Positions 15,884 through 24,261 of a stretch of 64,000 nt of DNA are shown here, piece by piece (within the stretch, counting starts at the first letter, position 1; each line of letters begins with the position of its first letter). Below the pieces are notes generated by a model. The model had not been told where the DNA came from and did not search any database. It saw nothing but the letters and a program-made list of their open reading frames with translations. This stretch comes from Chitinophagaceae bacterium. Lineage in GTDB: Bacteria > Bacteroidota > Bacteroidia > Chitinophagales > Chitinophagaceae. The stretch is taken from the NCBI GenBank assembly GCA_019752045.1, contig JAIEMP010000008.1, positions 192,617-256,616 of the forward strand. The letters are read 5' to 3'. A program made the translations under genes and the position numbers.

Positions 15884-16483
15884 ATGCATTATATCGAACA
15901 TTTATCTAAAGACAAAAAATTCAGAAAGGTTTTAGAATTACAGGATCCGCATGAACTGGTGAGGAGAAAGAAAATCTATCTCTATCTCTGTGCATCCATC
16001 ATGAGCCAGCAACTTTCAACCAAGGTTGCTGATGTCATCTATCAACGCTTTCTTGCTTTGTATGGAAAAAAAGAACCAACAGCGCAACAAATCCTTGACA
16101 CGCCCTTTGAAACTTTAAGAGCCATTGGCTTGAGTAATGCCAAGACGAATTATATACAGAACGTTTGTCGATTTTTTATTGATGAAGGTCTGGATGATAA
16201 ACAGCTTTATAAAATGAGCAGTGAAGAAGTGCAGCAGAAGCTTATCCAGATCAAAGGGGTTGGTAAATGGACAACTGAAATGATCCTGATGTTTGCATTG
16301 CAACATGAAGATGTTTTTCCCGTTGATGACCTGGGTATACAACAGGCCATGATTAAACTGTATAAGCTCGATACCGGCAGTAAAAAATTATTGTACGAAC
16401 AGATGCACAAGGTGGCAGAAAAATGGCGGCCTTACAGAACTTATGCCTGTGTGCATTTGTGGAGGTGGAAGGATGAGAAGTAA
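15884..16483 (+). CDS. HhH-GPD DNA glycosylase (AlkA/3-methyladenine glycosylase 2 type)
   Basis: 199 residues. Helix-hairpin-helix LIQIKGVGKWTTEMIL followed by the catalytic Asp in FPVDDLGIQQ define the AlkA-like branch of HhH-GPD glycosylases, which remove alkylated bases in base-excision repair. It lacks the N-terminal TBP-like domain of E. coli AlkA, like many short bacterial forms, and has no Fe-S cysteines at the C-terminus, which separates it from Nth/MutY. Start is the ATG at 15884. Confidence 0.88.
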   Translation: MHYIEHLSKDKKFRKVLELQDPHELVRRKKIYLYLCASIMSQQLSTKVADVIYQRFLALYGKKEPTAQQILDTPFETLRAIGLSNAKTNYIQNVCRFFIDEGLDDKQLYKMSSEEVQQKLIQIKGVGKWTTEMILMFALQHEDVFPVDDLGIQQAMIKLYKLDTGSKKLLYEQMHKVAEKWRPYRTYACVHLWRWKDEK

Positions 16484-16552
16484 AACCAACTACATTTTAA
16501 TGATTATCCCAACCAATGTTTGGCATAAGATGCTGTAATTTTAGTTGTTCTT

Positions 16553-17053
16553 ATGCGTACAGCTTTTTTGATATTATTTTTTCTGAATAGCTTTTCTTCT
16601 TTTGCACAAACAAACGGTGCAACAGTGGGCACCATGCTCCGTTCATTATCCGGCGGAGATATGATGACCGGAAAAGTTATTGATATCGAATTCAGCCAAT
16701 CGCCTAAATATACACTTCTTCATTTCTGGGAAAGTGCTTCTGATTCCTCCATCAAAGATTTTCCGGGGCTTTTGAAACTGGCGAGTGCATACAAGGAAAA
16801 ATTAGTTGTGTATGGATTTCCATACGAATACAAGCAGGACATCCCACGTGCAAAAAACACCGCTTCACGCTTTCAATTAAACTGGGCACAATTGCTTCAG
16901 TACAGGCAAGCCGGCATACAAGGAGCAAATGTGATTGATGTGTTAGGTGTTGAAGAGTTTCCTGTGTATATGTTGTTAGATAAGGAAGGAATAATCTTAG
17001 TTAGATCAGGATCTTTGGAGGATGTGTTGGTTGTGCTGAGGAGGCTGGAGTAA
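16553..17053 (+). CDS. Secreted thioredoxin-fold protein without the CxxC
   Basis: 166 residues with a signal peptide ending near FAQ. The body follows the TlpA/redoxin pattern (KYTLLHFWESASDSS at the active-site position, later VLGVEEFPVYMLLDKEG as cis-Pro loop), but both active-site Cys are replaced (WESASDSS). It therefore cannot be a dithiol oxidoreductase and may be a binding or structural relative. The only context is the upstream DNA glycosylase (69-nt gap). Confidence 0.7.
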   Translation: MRTAFLILFFLNSFSSFAQTNGATVGTMLRSLSGGDMMTGKVIDIEFSQSPKYTLLHFWESASDSSIKDFPGLLKLASAYKEKLVVYGFPYEYKQDIPRAKNTASRFQLNWAQLLQYRQAGIQGANVIDVLGVEEFPVYMLLDKEGIILVRSGSLEDVLVVLRRLE

Positions 17054-17090
17054 TTAGTTTAAGCACAGAGAACTAAGAGCGCTAAGATTA

Positions 17091-17113
17091 CGCAGAGTTT
17101 ACTCTCTGCGTTT
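17091..17113. terminator. Hairpin between convergent genes
   Basis: CGCAGAG (17091-17097) pairs with CTCTGCG (17104-17110), followed by TTT. It lies within a longer tract of CACAGAG and CTCTGCG-like words (17062-17145), which looks like a degenerate repeat. Probably a weak bidirectional terminator. Confidence 0.45.
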
Positions 17114-17153
17114 AACTCTTTGTCTTATTTCTCTGCGGCAAAGATGATCTGAC

Positions 17154-17675
17154 TTATAATCGTTTAAAAAATACAAGATACCTTTTGGATGCTGCAACAA
17201 ACTCTTTTTCCGCATTATTTTGCTCATCATCTTCAAACCTGTTATGCCCCAGACTTTTTTCCTCAAACAGCTTGTTATTTCTGAAAAAATATTCTCCAAG
17301 GAATCTGTTTTCTTTAGAAATTTTTCCTGTGGTTTCGCCAGTTACTGGGTTTCTTTCATACATAAGTTCTTCATCTCTTACATATACCAGCTTACCAGCT
17401 TGAAAATAATAGTCAATAATAACAATGTAGTTTGATAACCCTACCCATTCAGTCATTTTATGAACAATGCCGTTTTTGTGATAAACAGTCAGAGTCCCTC
17501 CATTGTCTGTAGCATGGTTCATGAATTCTTCCTGTTCATATATTTTCTTTAAGAAAGAACTGTCCTCGTCAATAACTTTGCAAGCATCTTTAATTTGTTT
17601 TGCCTGAGCTGATAGCTGAGCTAAACCTGTACAAGAGTTTATCAATAATAGCAGTATCATGAAATATCTGATCAT
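17154..17675 (-). CDS. Secreted protein of unknown function
   Basis: 173 residues with an N-terminal signal (hydrophobic LLLLINSC, possibly a lipobox at Cys15, or cleavage after GLAQ). The mature part has repeated beta-hairpin-like segments (GTLTVYHKNGIVHKM, YYFQAGKLVYVRDEE, YFFRNNKLFEEK) that resemble MORN-type YxNGK repeats. I cannot assign a function. Its ATG overlaps the stop of the dipeptide epimerase (17672-17675), so the two are co-translated. Confidence 0.7.
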   Translation of the reverse strand: MIRYFMILLLLINSCTGLAQLSAQAKQIKDACKVIDEDSSFLKKIYEQEEFMNHATDNGGTLTVYHKNGIVHKMTEWVGLSNYIVIIDYYFQAGKLVYVRDEELMYERNPVTGETTGKISKENRFLGEYFFRNNKLFEEKSLGHNRFEDDEQNNAEKEFVAASKRYLVFFKRL

Positions 17676-18784
17676 TCAATAATTACTTTTTCAGCTTTTA
17701 ATAAATATCCTTCATCTACAGTTGCACCAATTCCAACAGCCTCATCAATTTCAACAAGACCATTTTCTTTAAACTGCATGCCGCCAACAATGGGATCTTC
17801 TTTTAACATCAAGGGTGTGTCTAAATCATAGTGTACAATCAAATCACTGCAGTAAGCAAAATGAACTAATGCTGTAATGGCTAAACGGCTTTCCATAAAA
17901 CAGCCAACCTGTAGTTTGATTTTGTTTGCTTTAGCCACTTCAATTATCTGCAAGGCATGATAAATGCCTCCGCTCTTTCCTAATTTAATGTTGAAGTAGT
18001 CGCAGGCATTGAGTTTGGCCAAACGTTCTGCGTCATGTTCATCAAAACAACTTTTATCGCTCATGATCTTAATCGGGCTGTTCTTTCTCACTTCGGGTAG
18101 TTGCATAAAATTCCAGCGGGCAATCGGTTCTTCACAATGTTCAATACCAAAATCTTTTAATGCCTGCAACGTTTTAATGGCTGTTTGTACATCCCATCCC
18201 TGATTGGCATCAATACGCAGTGGAAGCTCGTAGCCAATAGTATCACGAATGGCTTTGATTCTTGCAACATCTTCAGCTGTTGTAGTTCCGAGTTTTACTT
18301 TAATGGAAGGGAAACCTTCGTTCTTGTACTGCAATGCTTCTGTTGCCATCTTTTCTGCAGAACCTAATCCAACCGTCATATCGGTTGAAATAATTTTGTT
18401 TTTACTGCCTCCAAGAAACTGATACAAGGGTACGCCGGCTTCCTGTGCAGCAATATCATACAAAGCCATATCAAATGCACTCTTGATGCTTTCGTTGCGG
18501 GTGATGATACGGTCCATCGTTGCAACACAATCTTTTATCTGCAACGGGTTTTTTCCTTTTAATGCTGCAGCTAAATACTGACCAACAATAAAACAGGTGT
18601 CCATACTTTCTCCATTAATGCTCATGTACGGGCTGCATTCACCATAACCGCTGATGCCTTTATTAGTGCGAAGGATCACTAAAATATTATCTGCATCGTA
18701 TTGTGCACCTAAGGAGATTACAAAAGGTTGCTTAAGCGGAATGCAGAGTTTATATATTTCGATGGAAGTGATTTGCAGTTGCAT
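17672..18784 (-). CDS. Dipeptide epimerase (L-Ala-D/L-Glu epimerase type), enolase superfamily
   Basis: 370 residues. Enolase-superfamily layout: capping domain (1-125), then a barrel with the catalytic KxK (Lys162, Lys164), metal ligands Asp192 (RIDANQGW), Glu218/219 and Asp243, and the second catalytic Lys267 (NIKLG). This is the mandelate racemase/muconate branch, in which Bacteroidota members epimerise dipeptides, classically L-Ala-D-Glu from murein recycling. Substrate specificity cannot be fixed from sequence. Located between an S46 peptidase and a secreted protein. Confidence 0.85.
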   Translation of the reverse strand: MQLQITSIEIYKLCIPLKQPFVISLGAQYDADNILVILRTNKGISGYGECSPYMSINGESMDTCFIVGQYLAAALKGKNPLQIKDCVATMDRIITRNESIKSAFDMALYDIAAQEAGVPLYQFLGGSKNKIISTDMTVGLGSAEKMATEALQYKNEGFPSIKVKLGTTTAEDVARIKAIRDTIGYELPLRIDANQGWDVQTAIKTLQALKDFGIEHCEEPIARWNFMQLPEVRKNSPIKIMSDKSCFDEHDAERLAKLNACDYFNIKLGKSGGIYHALQIIEVAKANKIKLQVGCFMESRLAITALVHFAYCSDLIVHYDLDTPLMLKEDPIVGGMQFKENGLVEIDEAVGIGATVDEGYLLKAEKVIIE

Positions 18785-18796
18785 AGAATGAAGTTA

Positions 18797-18828
18797 ATAA
18801 AAAGAGTCCCGCCTTCGGCGGGACTCTT
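18797..18828 (-). terminator. Terminator of the S46 peptidase gene
   Basis: 12-bp perfect stem AAGAGTCCCGCC / GGCGGGACTCTT with a 3-nt loop. On the minus strand a T-run follows. It isolates the S46 gene from the dipeptide epimerase gene. Confidence 0.9.
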
Positions 18829-18856
18829 ATCAAAAAATCAATATCATCAATGCCGT

Positions 18857-21019
18857 TTATTTCACTAACTTTAATTCTTTAATCAGGTGTGGTGCTCCGC
18901 CCAACTTATCTATACACCACAGCACATAACGGATGTCTACACAAATAGTGCGGTTGAGATCTTTATCAAATGCAAGTTTATGACTCAAAGCTTCATAGTT
19001 GCCATCAAAAGCCAAACCAATTAACTCGCCGTTTGCATTGATCACAGGCGATCCGCTGTTGCCACCGGTAATATCATTGGTTGTAATAAAACCAATCACC
19101 AGATCGTTACGGCCTTTATCAATGTACTGACCAAAATCTTTTTTCTTTAACAGCTCAATTTGTTTCTGAGGCAGATCAAACTCGTAATCACCCGGCTTAT
19201 ATTTTTCCATTAAGCCTCTGGATGTGGTTACCAGATCGTACTTCACCCCATCTCTTGGCGTGTAGCTTTTTACATTGCCATAAGAAACACGCATGGTAAA
19301 CGTAGCATCGGGATACATTTTCTTTGCCTTGGCCGGATTCATTTCCATAATGCCTTTCAAATACAAGCGACCCAGATCGTTATTCTTGATGGTAAATTCC
19401 TGAAAGCGTGGAAGAAATTTTGTATTCCAGTTTTTGAAAAATGAACCTGCAATATGATAGGCAGGATCTTCCTGTAACTTCAGTCCATCAGGATTGCTTG
19501 CAAATGCATTCCATTTTTCTTCATTCAAGATCATCGTGTTTGAAAACACGGCCGCTGCAAATTTTTTCCAGGTCAGTTCATCTTTTAAATCGCCAAAACT
19601 ACCTTTTACAGCTTCAAAAAAACCAATGGGATGTTGTTCTTTTGGAATATCTCTGTAATACATCATTAACACCGAACCAAGAATCAACTGATCACTGGCT
19701 GCATTGTGTTGTTCAAGAAATGTTTTTCTTGCTTTTGAAGCCGCTGCCATTGCTTTGTTAGCATCTTCTCTTGTTGCATTTGGTTTTACCAATGCTGCTT
19801 CGAGTTGAATTAAGCTGGAAGCAAAAGCAGTTAACGGAGAGCCCGAAAGACCTTCGTTCATATACATGCGGTGTTGTGCATAGGGGCGCCATGAAGTATA
19901 TACTTTTTCCCATTCAGGAAAAATAGCATCGTAACCGGGTTTGTCTTTAGCCCATTTAATGAAGTCTGCTTCGGCTTTTTGTTTTTGACCAAACACATCG
20001 TATTTCAGCAGTTGCTTTGTTTCACCATCATAAAATTTCCAGTAGTTGGCAATACTTGCATAGTCCCCTGCCAGTTTTAGTTTGGTACCCGCATCTTTCT
20101 GCATTTCTGCAAGCATGTATTTTAATCGTACATCCCGCAGCTTTACCAATGTTGGATTATTAATGTCGGTTGATAGCTGCACACCCAATGATGTTTCATA
20201 ACGGTTGGTGCTGCCGGGATAGCCCCAGGTCATGGCAAAATCTCCATCTTTTAATCCACGAAGCGAAACAGGTAAAAAATATTTTGGTTTCAGCGGAATG
20301 TTTGCTTCGTTGTATGCTGCTGCTTTTCCTTCTTTATTCATGTAAACACGAAACACGCTGAAATCGCCTGTATGCCTTGGCCATTCCCAGTTATCAGTAT
20401 CGCCGCCAAACTTACCAATACTTTCGGGAGGTGTGCCAACCAAACGGATATCGCTGTAACGCTGATAAATAAATGCAAGAAACTGGTTGCCTTTAAACAT
20501 CGGGCTGATACGGCATTCAATGGCTTCGTCTTTATTCGATAAACGGGCATTGATGGAGGCAAGCACAGCAGATTGTTTATCGGCTCTTGCTTTTCCAAGC
20601 AATGTTCCTAAAGAATCCAACACTTCTTTTGTTACATCATCAATACGGGACAGGAACTGAACAGTTAAAGCAGTTGGAATTTCTTCTTTCTGATTCTTTG
20701 CATAAAATCCATCACGGAGATAATTGTGTTCTACACTGCTGGCAGTTGCAATAGAGTTGTAACCACAATGGTGATTGGTAAAGATGAGACCCTGACTGCT
20801 GACGATTTCTCCTGTGCAGCCATTCCCAAAAATAATGATGGCATCTTTAAGGGATGCTTTGTTGATGGAATAGAGTTGTTCTTTTGTGAGCTTCAGTCCT
20901 TTTTTCTGCATATCTGCATATACTTGTTCTCCAAGCAGGAGTGGTAACCACATACCTTCATCTGCATAGCTGCGGAATAATGAAAAGAGGAGTACAATCG
21001 TTACAAGAAATTTTTTCAT
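18857..21019 (-). CDS. S46-family dipeptidyl-peptidase, DPP7-like by its specificity residue
   Basis: 720 residues, the usual S46 length, with a signal peptide (1-19). Catalytic His is in TNHHCGYNS (His83/84) and the nucleophile is Ser655 in GGNSGSPV. The position that separates DPP7 (Gly673) from DPP11 (Arg673) is Gly673 here (LAFDGNYEA), which by the established rule predicts preference for hydrophobic rather than acidic residues. These exopeptidases release dipeptides in the periplasm for uptake. The neighbouring dipeptide epimerase would fit a peptide-use theme, but the terminator at 18797 separates the transcripts. Confidence 0.92.
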   Translation of the reverse strand: MKKFLVTIVLLFSLFRSYADEGMWLPLLLGEQVYADMQKKGLKLTKEQLYSINKASLKDAIIIFGNGCTGEIVSSQGLIFTNHHCGYNSIATASSVEHNYLRDGFYAKNQKEEIPTALTVQFLSRIDDVTKEVLDSLGTLLGKARADKQSAVLASINARLSNKDEAIECRISPMFKGNQFLAFIYQRYSDIRLVGTPPESIGKFGGDTDNWEWPRHTGDFSVFRVYMNKEGKAAAYNEANIPLKPKYFLPVSLRGLKDGDFAMTWGYPGSTNRYETSLGVQLSTDINNPTLVKLRDVRLKYMLAEMQKDAGTKLKLAGDYASIANYWKFYDGETKQLLKYDVFGQKQKAEADFIKWAKDKPGYDAIFPEWEKVYTSWRPYAQHRMYMNEGLSGSPLTAFASSLIQLEAALVKPNATREDANKAMAAASKARKTFLEQHNAASDQLILGSVLMMYYRDIPKEQHPIGFFEAVKGSFGDLKDELTWKKFAAAVFSNTMILNEEKWNAFASNPDGLKLQEDPAYHIAGSFFKNWNTKFLPRFQEFTIKNNDLGRLYLKGIMEMNPAKAKKMYPDATFTMRVSYGNVKSYTPRDGVKYDLVTTSRGLMEKYKPGDYEFDLPQKQIELLKKKDFGQYIDKGRNDLVIGFITTNDITGGNSGSPVINANGELIGLAFDGNYEALSHKLAFDKDLNRTICVDIRYVLWCIDKLGGAPHLIKELKLVK

Positions 21020-21123
21020 TTGAAATTATTTTTCGTTTATGGCATGATCTGAATCTAGAAACAGGTAACAAACCTACGTTAAAAATCAGTGGTCAAATAA
21101 AAGAAGAAATAAATAAAGTGAGA

Positions 21124-21312
21124 TTAATTTTTTTCAATAGTTATAACGGGTTGGGTTTGTACTTCTTTACCGGTTTCTGCAAAATAAAAATTGGTATGGC
21201 AGTTATCTCCATCACAACAAGGCAGGGCGTTTGTAAAACAAACAGGGCATTGATAGTGCCCGTGTACATGCACCAGCTCCACTACATGACCGCAGAATAA
21301 ACATTGTTGCAT
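21124..21312 (-). CDS. Small zinc-ribbon-like protein
   Basis: 62 residues with three Cys clusters: CLFCGH (Cys4, Cys7), CPVC (Cys22, Cys25) and CCDGDNC, plus several His, the pattern of a small metal-binding knuckle protein. The remaining tail is acidic. No larger ORF competes on either strand. Function unknown. A near-match -7 element (TTTCTTTG) lies about 15 nt upstream of the ATG. Confidence 0.6.
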   Translation of the reverse strand: MQQCLFCGHVVELVHVHGHYQCPVCFTNALPCCDGDNCHTNFYFAETGKEVQTQPVITIEKN

Positions 21313-21338
21313 AAAGAAAGATACAAAGAAATGGAAAA

Positions 21339-22160
21339 CTATCTGTAACCGACCCAGGCACGTTTTGAAACATCGTACAGAAAGTACACATTGTTACAAA
21401 AGCTGAAATTCATCTTATCGTTGGGTCTTGCATCGGCAGGAAGTTTTAATTTCTGACCCATTAATCCATCCATTTTACTGTACAATTCAATTTCGTTGGT
21501 TTGTACATTGAGTAAGCCAAATTCAGCATTACTGATGCCGGTGTAAATAACTGTTGTAGAATTATACTGCGGTAATACTTTAGCAGAATCAATCAGCATT
21601 CCTGCTGGCGGCGGAACTTTTTTAGTATATCCTGCTTTTAATAAATAAGTTTTTTCTTTTACTTCTTTCCCTGTAGCCACATCGTAAGTAACAACAGTTG
21701 ATCCTTTTAAATAGTACACTACATTCTCCCGTTGATTATATTGTGCAACAGAATTAGGAAAGGGTTGCAACTGTCCACTTAAAAAGGGTTTTACATCATA
21801 CGGCACGCCGCTTTCATCTAACACATAATTTACCCAGCCCATTGTTCCAAATGTATTTGCCTGCATGGTTTTGAGTATGGGGTTGTACCACATACCACGA
21901 ATATCGGCCAGCAATGAAAGATCCGGCGGCGACATCATTTCGCCAATGGCATTGAAGTACGCCATGCTGTACGTTTTATTGCCTGCAACAGTTGCATAGT
22001 AATAACGGTTCTTTAAGTTAATGGCAACTGTACCGCCGTTTGCTCCCTGGCCGGCGGGCATTTTCATTTCAAATGCTTTGCGCAGCTGCTTTGTTGTTTG
22101 AGCCGGAAGTGCTGTGCTGCAAAAAAGAATTACAATGGCTGATAATAACAGTCTGTTCAT
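21339..22160 (-). CDS. Secreted protein of unknown function, beta-rich
   Basis: 273 residues with a signal peptide (cleavage after ALPAQ). The mature part is a run of short beta segments with repeated aromatic pairs (RYYYATVAGNKTYSMAYF, VNYVLDESG, VVYYLKGSTVVTYDVATGKEV), suggesting a partial beta-propeller. No catalytic motif was recognised. It lies between a small Cys-rich gene and a CPBP protease with gaps of 26 and 48 nt, so it may share a transcript with the latter. Confidence 0.65.
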   Translation of the reverse strand: MNRLLLSAIVILFCSTALPAQTTKQLRKAFEMKMPAGQGANGGTVAINLKNRYYYATVAGNKTYSMAYFNAIGEMMSPPDLSLLADIRGMWYNPILKTMQANTFGTMGWVNYVLDESGVPYDVKPFLSGQLQPFPNSVAQYNQRENVVYYLKGSTVVTYDVATGKEVKEKTYLLKAGYTKKVPPPAGMLIDSAKVLPQYNSTTVIYTGISNAEFGLLNVQTNEIELYSKMDGLMGQKLKLPADARPNDKMNFSFCNNVYFLYDVSKRAWVGYR

Positions 22161-22208
22161 AGAAGTTGATTGACGTATAAAATTAAAGAAAGGAACCGCA
22201 GCAGCTTG

Positions 22209-23102
22209 TTAAAATAAATATCCAAACAATTCCATGAGCATTGCAATGCTTACATGCACCAGCCAGCCTCCCCAGATGCTTTTGCTGTAATAAGAAATCG
22301 TTCCAAGAATCATACCTCCAAAAAAACTGCTGATGGCTTCAAACATGGGCTTGCCTAAATGAATAGAAAAGTAAAACAATGCAATGGGCAGTATACATTG
22401 TTTACCCAAAAACTTTCCGAGTGCAGCAATAAGAAAGCCACGAAAGAATAATTCGATGCTGATGAAATCTGCAGCATACGCCGTTTCAAAAACAAAATAA
22501 TGGATGGGTATGGCAGCCGCTCCTAAGGTTTCGTCAATAATTTTTGCCCGGGGATACATGACGGAAAAATCAGTTTGTAGTGAAGCCCAGATTAACAGGG
22601 GCAGCATCAGTACAATGAATAAAGTATAAGAGCTGAGCGATTGTGTTTTTGTTGTTCCATACAAATCCCAGTTACCTTCTTTAAAACGATGAATGAATAA
22701 AATGCAGGAGATCATCAACAATACTCCACCTGCCCATGAAGCTGGTTGATGTAAAATATGTTTGGTTGATACTGAAAGCAAGGAAGGAAGCAAGTCTGAA
22801 AAAGGAACGGTAACTTTTAATGCAAACAACATTGCTGCTGTAATCAGCAATACATGAAATGATTTCTTTTGGATGTGTAGACTGCCTGTTTCAATAACAA
22901 TACCTGTCATTAAAAAAGTAATAAACAATACACTGTACCACATAAAAGAAAACAGAAACGGTTCTCCGTTCAGCCACAATGGATAGCGTACATAGTAATT
23001 AAGTATACAGGCTGCAGTTATCAGCAACAATGCAAAACCATACTTGCGGAAGGAGAAGGTTTTAACCAGGTCTGCGGTCGTTAATGCGATGAGTTTTCTC
23101 AA
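22209..23102 (-). CDS. CPBP-family intramembrane metalloprotease-like protein
   Basis: 297 residues, eight or so membrane helices. CPBP/Abi motifs: IELFFRGFL (usual EExxxR, but only one Glu here), FYFSIHLG (FxxxH), and WGGWLVHVSIAM (second His). CPBP proteins are CAAX-protease relatives that process peptides or act as immunity factors. The single Glu in motif 1 is common in Bacteroidota copies, and activity is uncertain. It is 40 nt downstream of obg on the same strand. Confidence 0.78.
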   Translation of the reverse strand: MRKLIALTTADLVKTFSFRKYGFALLLITAACILNYYVRYPLWLNGEPFLFSFMWYSVLFITFLMTGIVIETGSLHIQKKSFHVLLITAAMLFALKVTVPFSDLLPSLLSVSTKHILHQPASWAGGVLLMISCILFIHRFKEGNWDLYGTTKTQSLSSYTLFIVLMLPLLIWASLQTDFSVMYPRAKIIDETLGAAAIPIHYFVFETAYAADFISIELFFRGFLIAALGKFLGKQCILPIALFYFSIHLGKPMFEAISSFFGGMILGTISYYSKSIWGGWLVHVSIAMLMELFGYLF

Positions 23103-23142
23103 TGCAGTAAGTTGAGTTAACCCGAAAGATAGTATGCCGTTT

Positions 23143-24132
23143 TTAAGAATTCAACTTTTGCCAGAGAATATCTTTCAATGCTGTAAGACCATTTCCAGTA
23201 ACTGCTGAAATAAATACATGCGGAATATTTTTCGGCAGTTCTTTTTCAATCGCTTCTTTCAGTTCATCATCCAGCATATCGCTTTTGCTCACAGCAATGA
23301 TGAATTCTTTTTGCAGCATCTCCGGATTGTATTCTTCCAGTTCTTTGTGCAGTATTTCAAATTCTTTTTTGTGATCATCGCAATCGGCCGGAATTAAAAA
23401 TAATAACACCGCATTCCGTTCTATATGGCGGAGAAAACGATGACCGAGGCCTTTGCCTTCTGCAGCACCTTCAATAATACCCGGCAAATCGGCAATGCAA
23501 AAACTTTTTCCGTCACGATATTCCACCATGCCAAGTTGCGGTACCAAAGTGGTAAACGCATAATCAGCAATTTTTGGTTTGGCAGCAGTAATGGATGAAA
23601 GCAAGGTTGATTTTCCGGCGTTCGGAAATCCAACCAAACCAACATCAGCCAACACTTTCAATTCTAACTGCATCCAACCTTCCACACCCGGCTCACCCGG
23701 TTGTGCATGTTCAGGCGCCTGATTGGTAGGCGTAGCAAAATTGGCATTACCCAAACCACCACGTCCCCCTTTCATTAAAATAATTTGCTGACCATGTTCC
23801 AAAATCTCCGCTTTTACTTCACCGGTTGCTTCATCTCTTGCAATGGTACCGAGCGGTACTTCAATAATAATGTCCTTCCCATCTCTTCCCGTCATATTAT
23901 TCTTGCCGCCGGGAATACCATCTTCGGCCAAAACGTTTTTATAATAACGAAGATGCAATAAGGTCCACAGTTGGGAGTTGCCTCTTAAAATAATATGCGC
24001 ACCACGGCCGCCATCGCCACCATCGGGTCCGCCCATGGCGGTTAACTTGTTGCGCATAAAATGCTTGATGCCCGGTCCGCCATGTCCACTGCGGCAAAAC
24101 ACTCTGATATAATCAATAAAATTCTTTTCCAT
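23143..24132 (-). CDS. obg: Obg/CgtA GTPase
   Basis: 329 residues. Gly-rich Obg fold at the N-terminus ([16 protein letters not shown]), then the G domain with GFPNAGKST (P-loop), FTTLVPQLG (switch I), DLPGIIEGA (G3) and a NKxD-like SKSD (G4). Length fits Obg without the long C-terminal OCT domain. Obg binds the 50S subunit in late assembly and links it to ppGpp signalling. Its own -7 element lies at 24141-24148. Confidence 0.95.
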   Translation of the reverse strand: MEKNFIDYIRVFCRSGHGGPGIKHFMRNKLTAMGGPDGGDGGRGAHIILRGNSQLWTLLHLRYYKNVLAEDGIPGGKNNMTGRDGKDIIIEVPLGTIARDEATGEVKAEILEHGQQIILMKGGRGGLGNANFATPTNQAPEHAQPGEPGVEGWMQLELKVLADVGLVGFPNAGKSTLLSSITAAKPKIADYAFTTLVPQLGMVEYRDGKSFCIADLPGIIEGAAEGKGLGHRFLRHIERNAVLLFLIPADCDDHKKEFEILHKELEEYNPEMLQKEFIIAVSKSDMLDDELKEAIEKELPKNIPHVFISAVTGNGLTALKDILWQKLNS

Positions 24133-24140
24133 GCTGGCGG

Positions 24141-24148
24141 CAAAGATA
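24141..24148 (-). promoter_or_regulatory. -7 promoter element (TATCTTTG) of obg
   Basis: Minus-strand TATCTTTG ends 8 nt before the obg ATG, so the 5' leader would be very short. No exact TTTG -33 element is visible. Confidence 0.5.
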
Positions 24149-24203
24149 GTTTTTTGGGCCCAAGGGAAGAGTACAGATTATGAGTTGTTACTGCAGGTGC
24201 AAA

Positions 24204-24237
24204 TAAAAACCCCTCTGCTGCAAAGCAAGAGGGGTTT
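24204..24237 (-). terminator. Terminator of the T9SS protein gene
   Basis: Stem AAACCCCTC / GAGGGGTTT (9 bp, 13-nt loop). On the minus strand the T-rich GTTTTTATTT follows. It lies 25 nt after the stop at 24262. Confidence 0.8.
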
Positions 24238-24261
24238 GTTCAGGATTGACTATATATTTAT

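Noticed and set aside
17062..17145. Tandem-repeat array of CACAGAG/CTCTGCG words
   Set aside because: Too degenerate to define a unit. Kept only as the hairpin at 17091.
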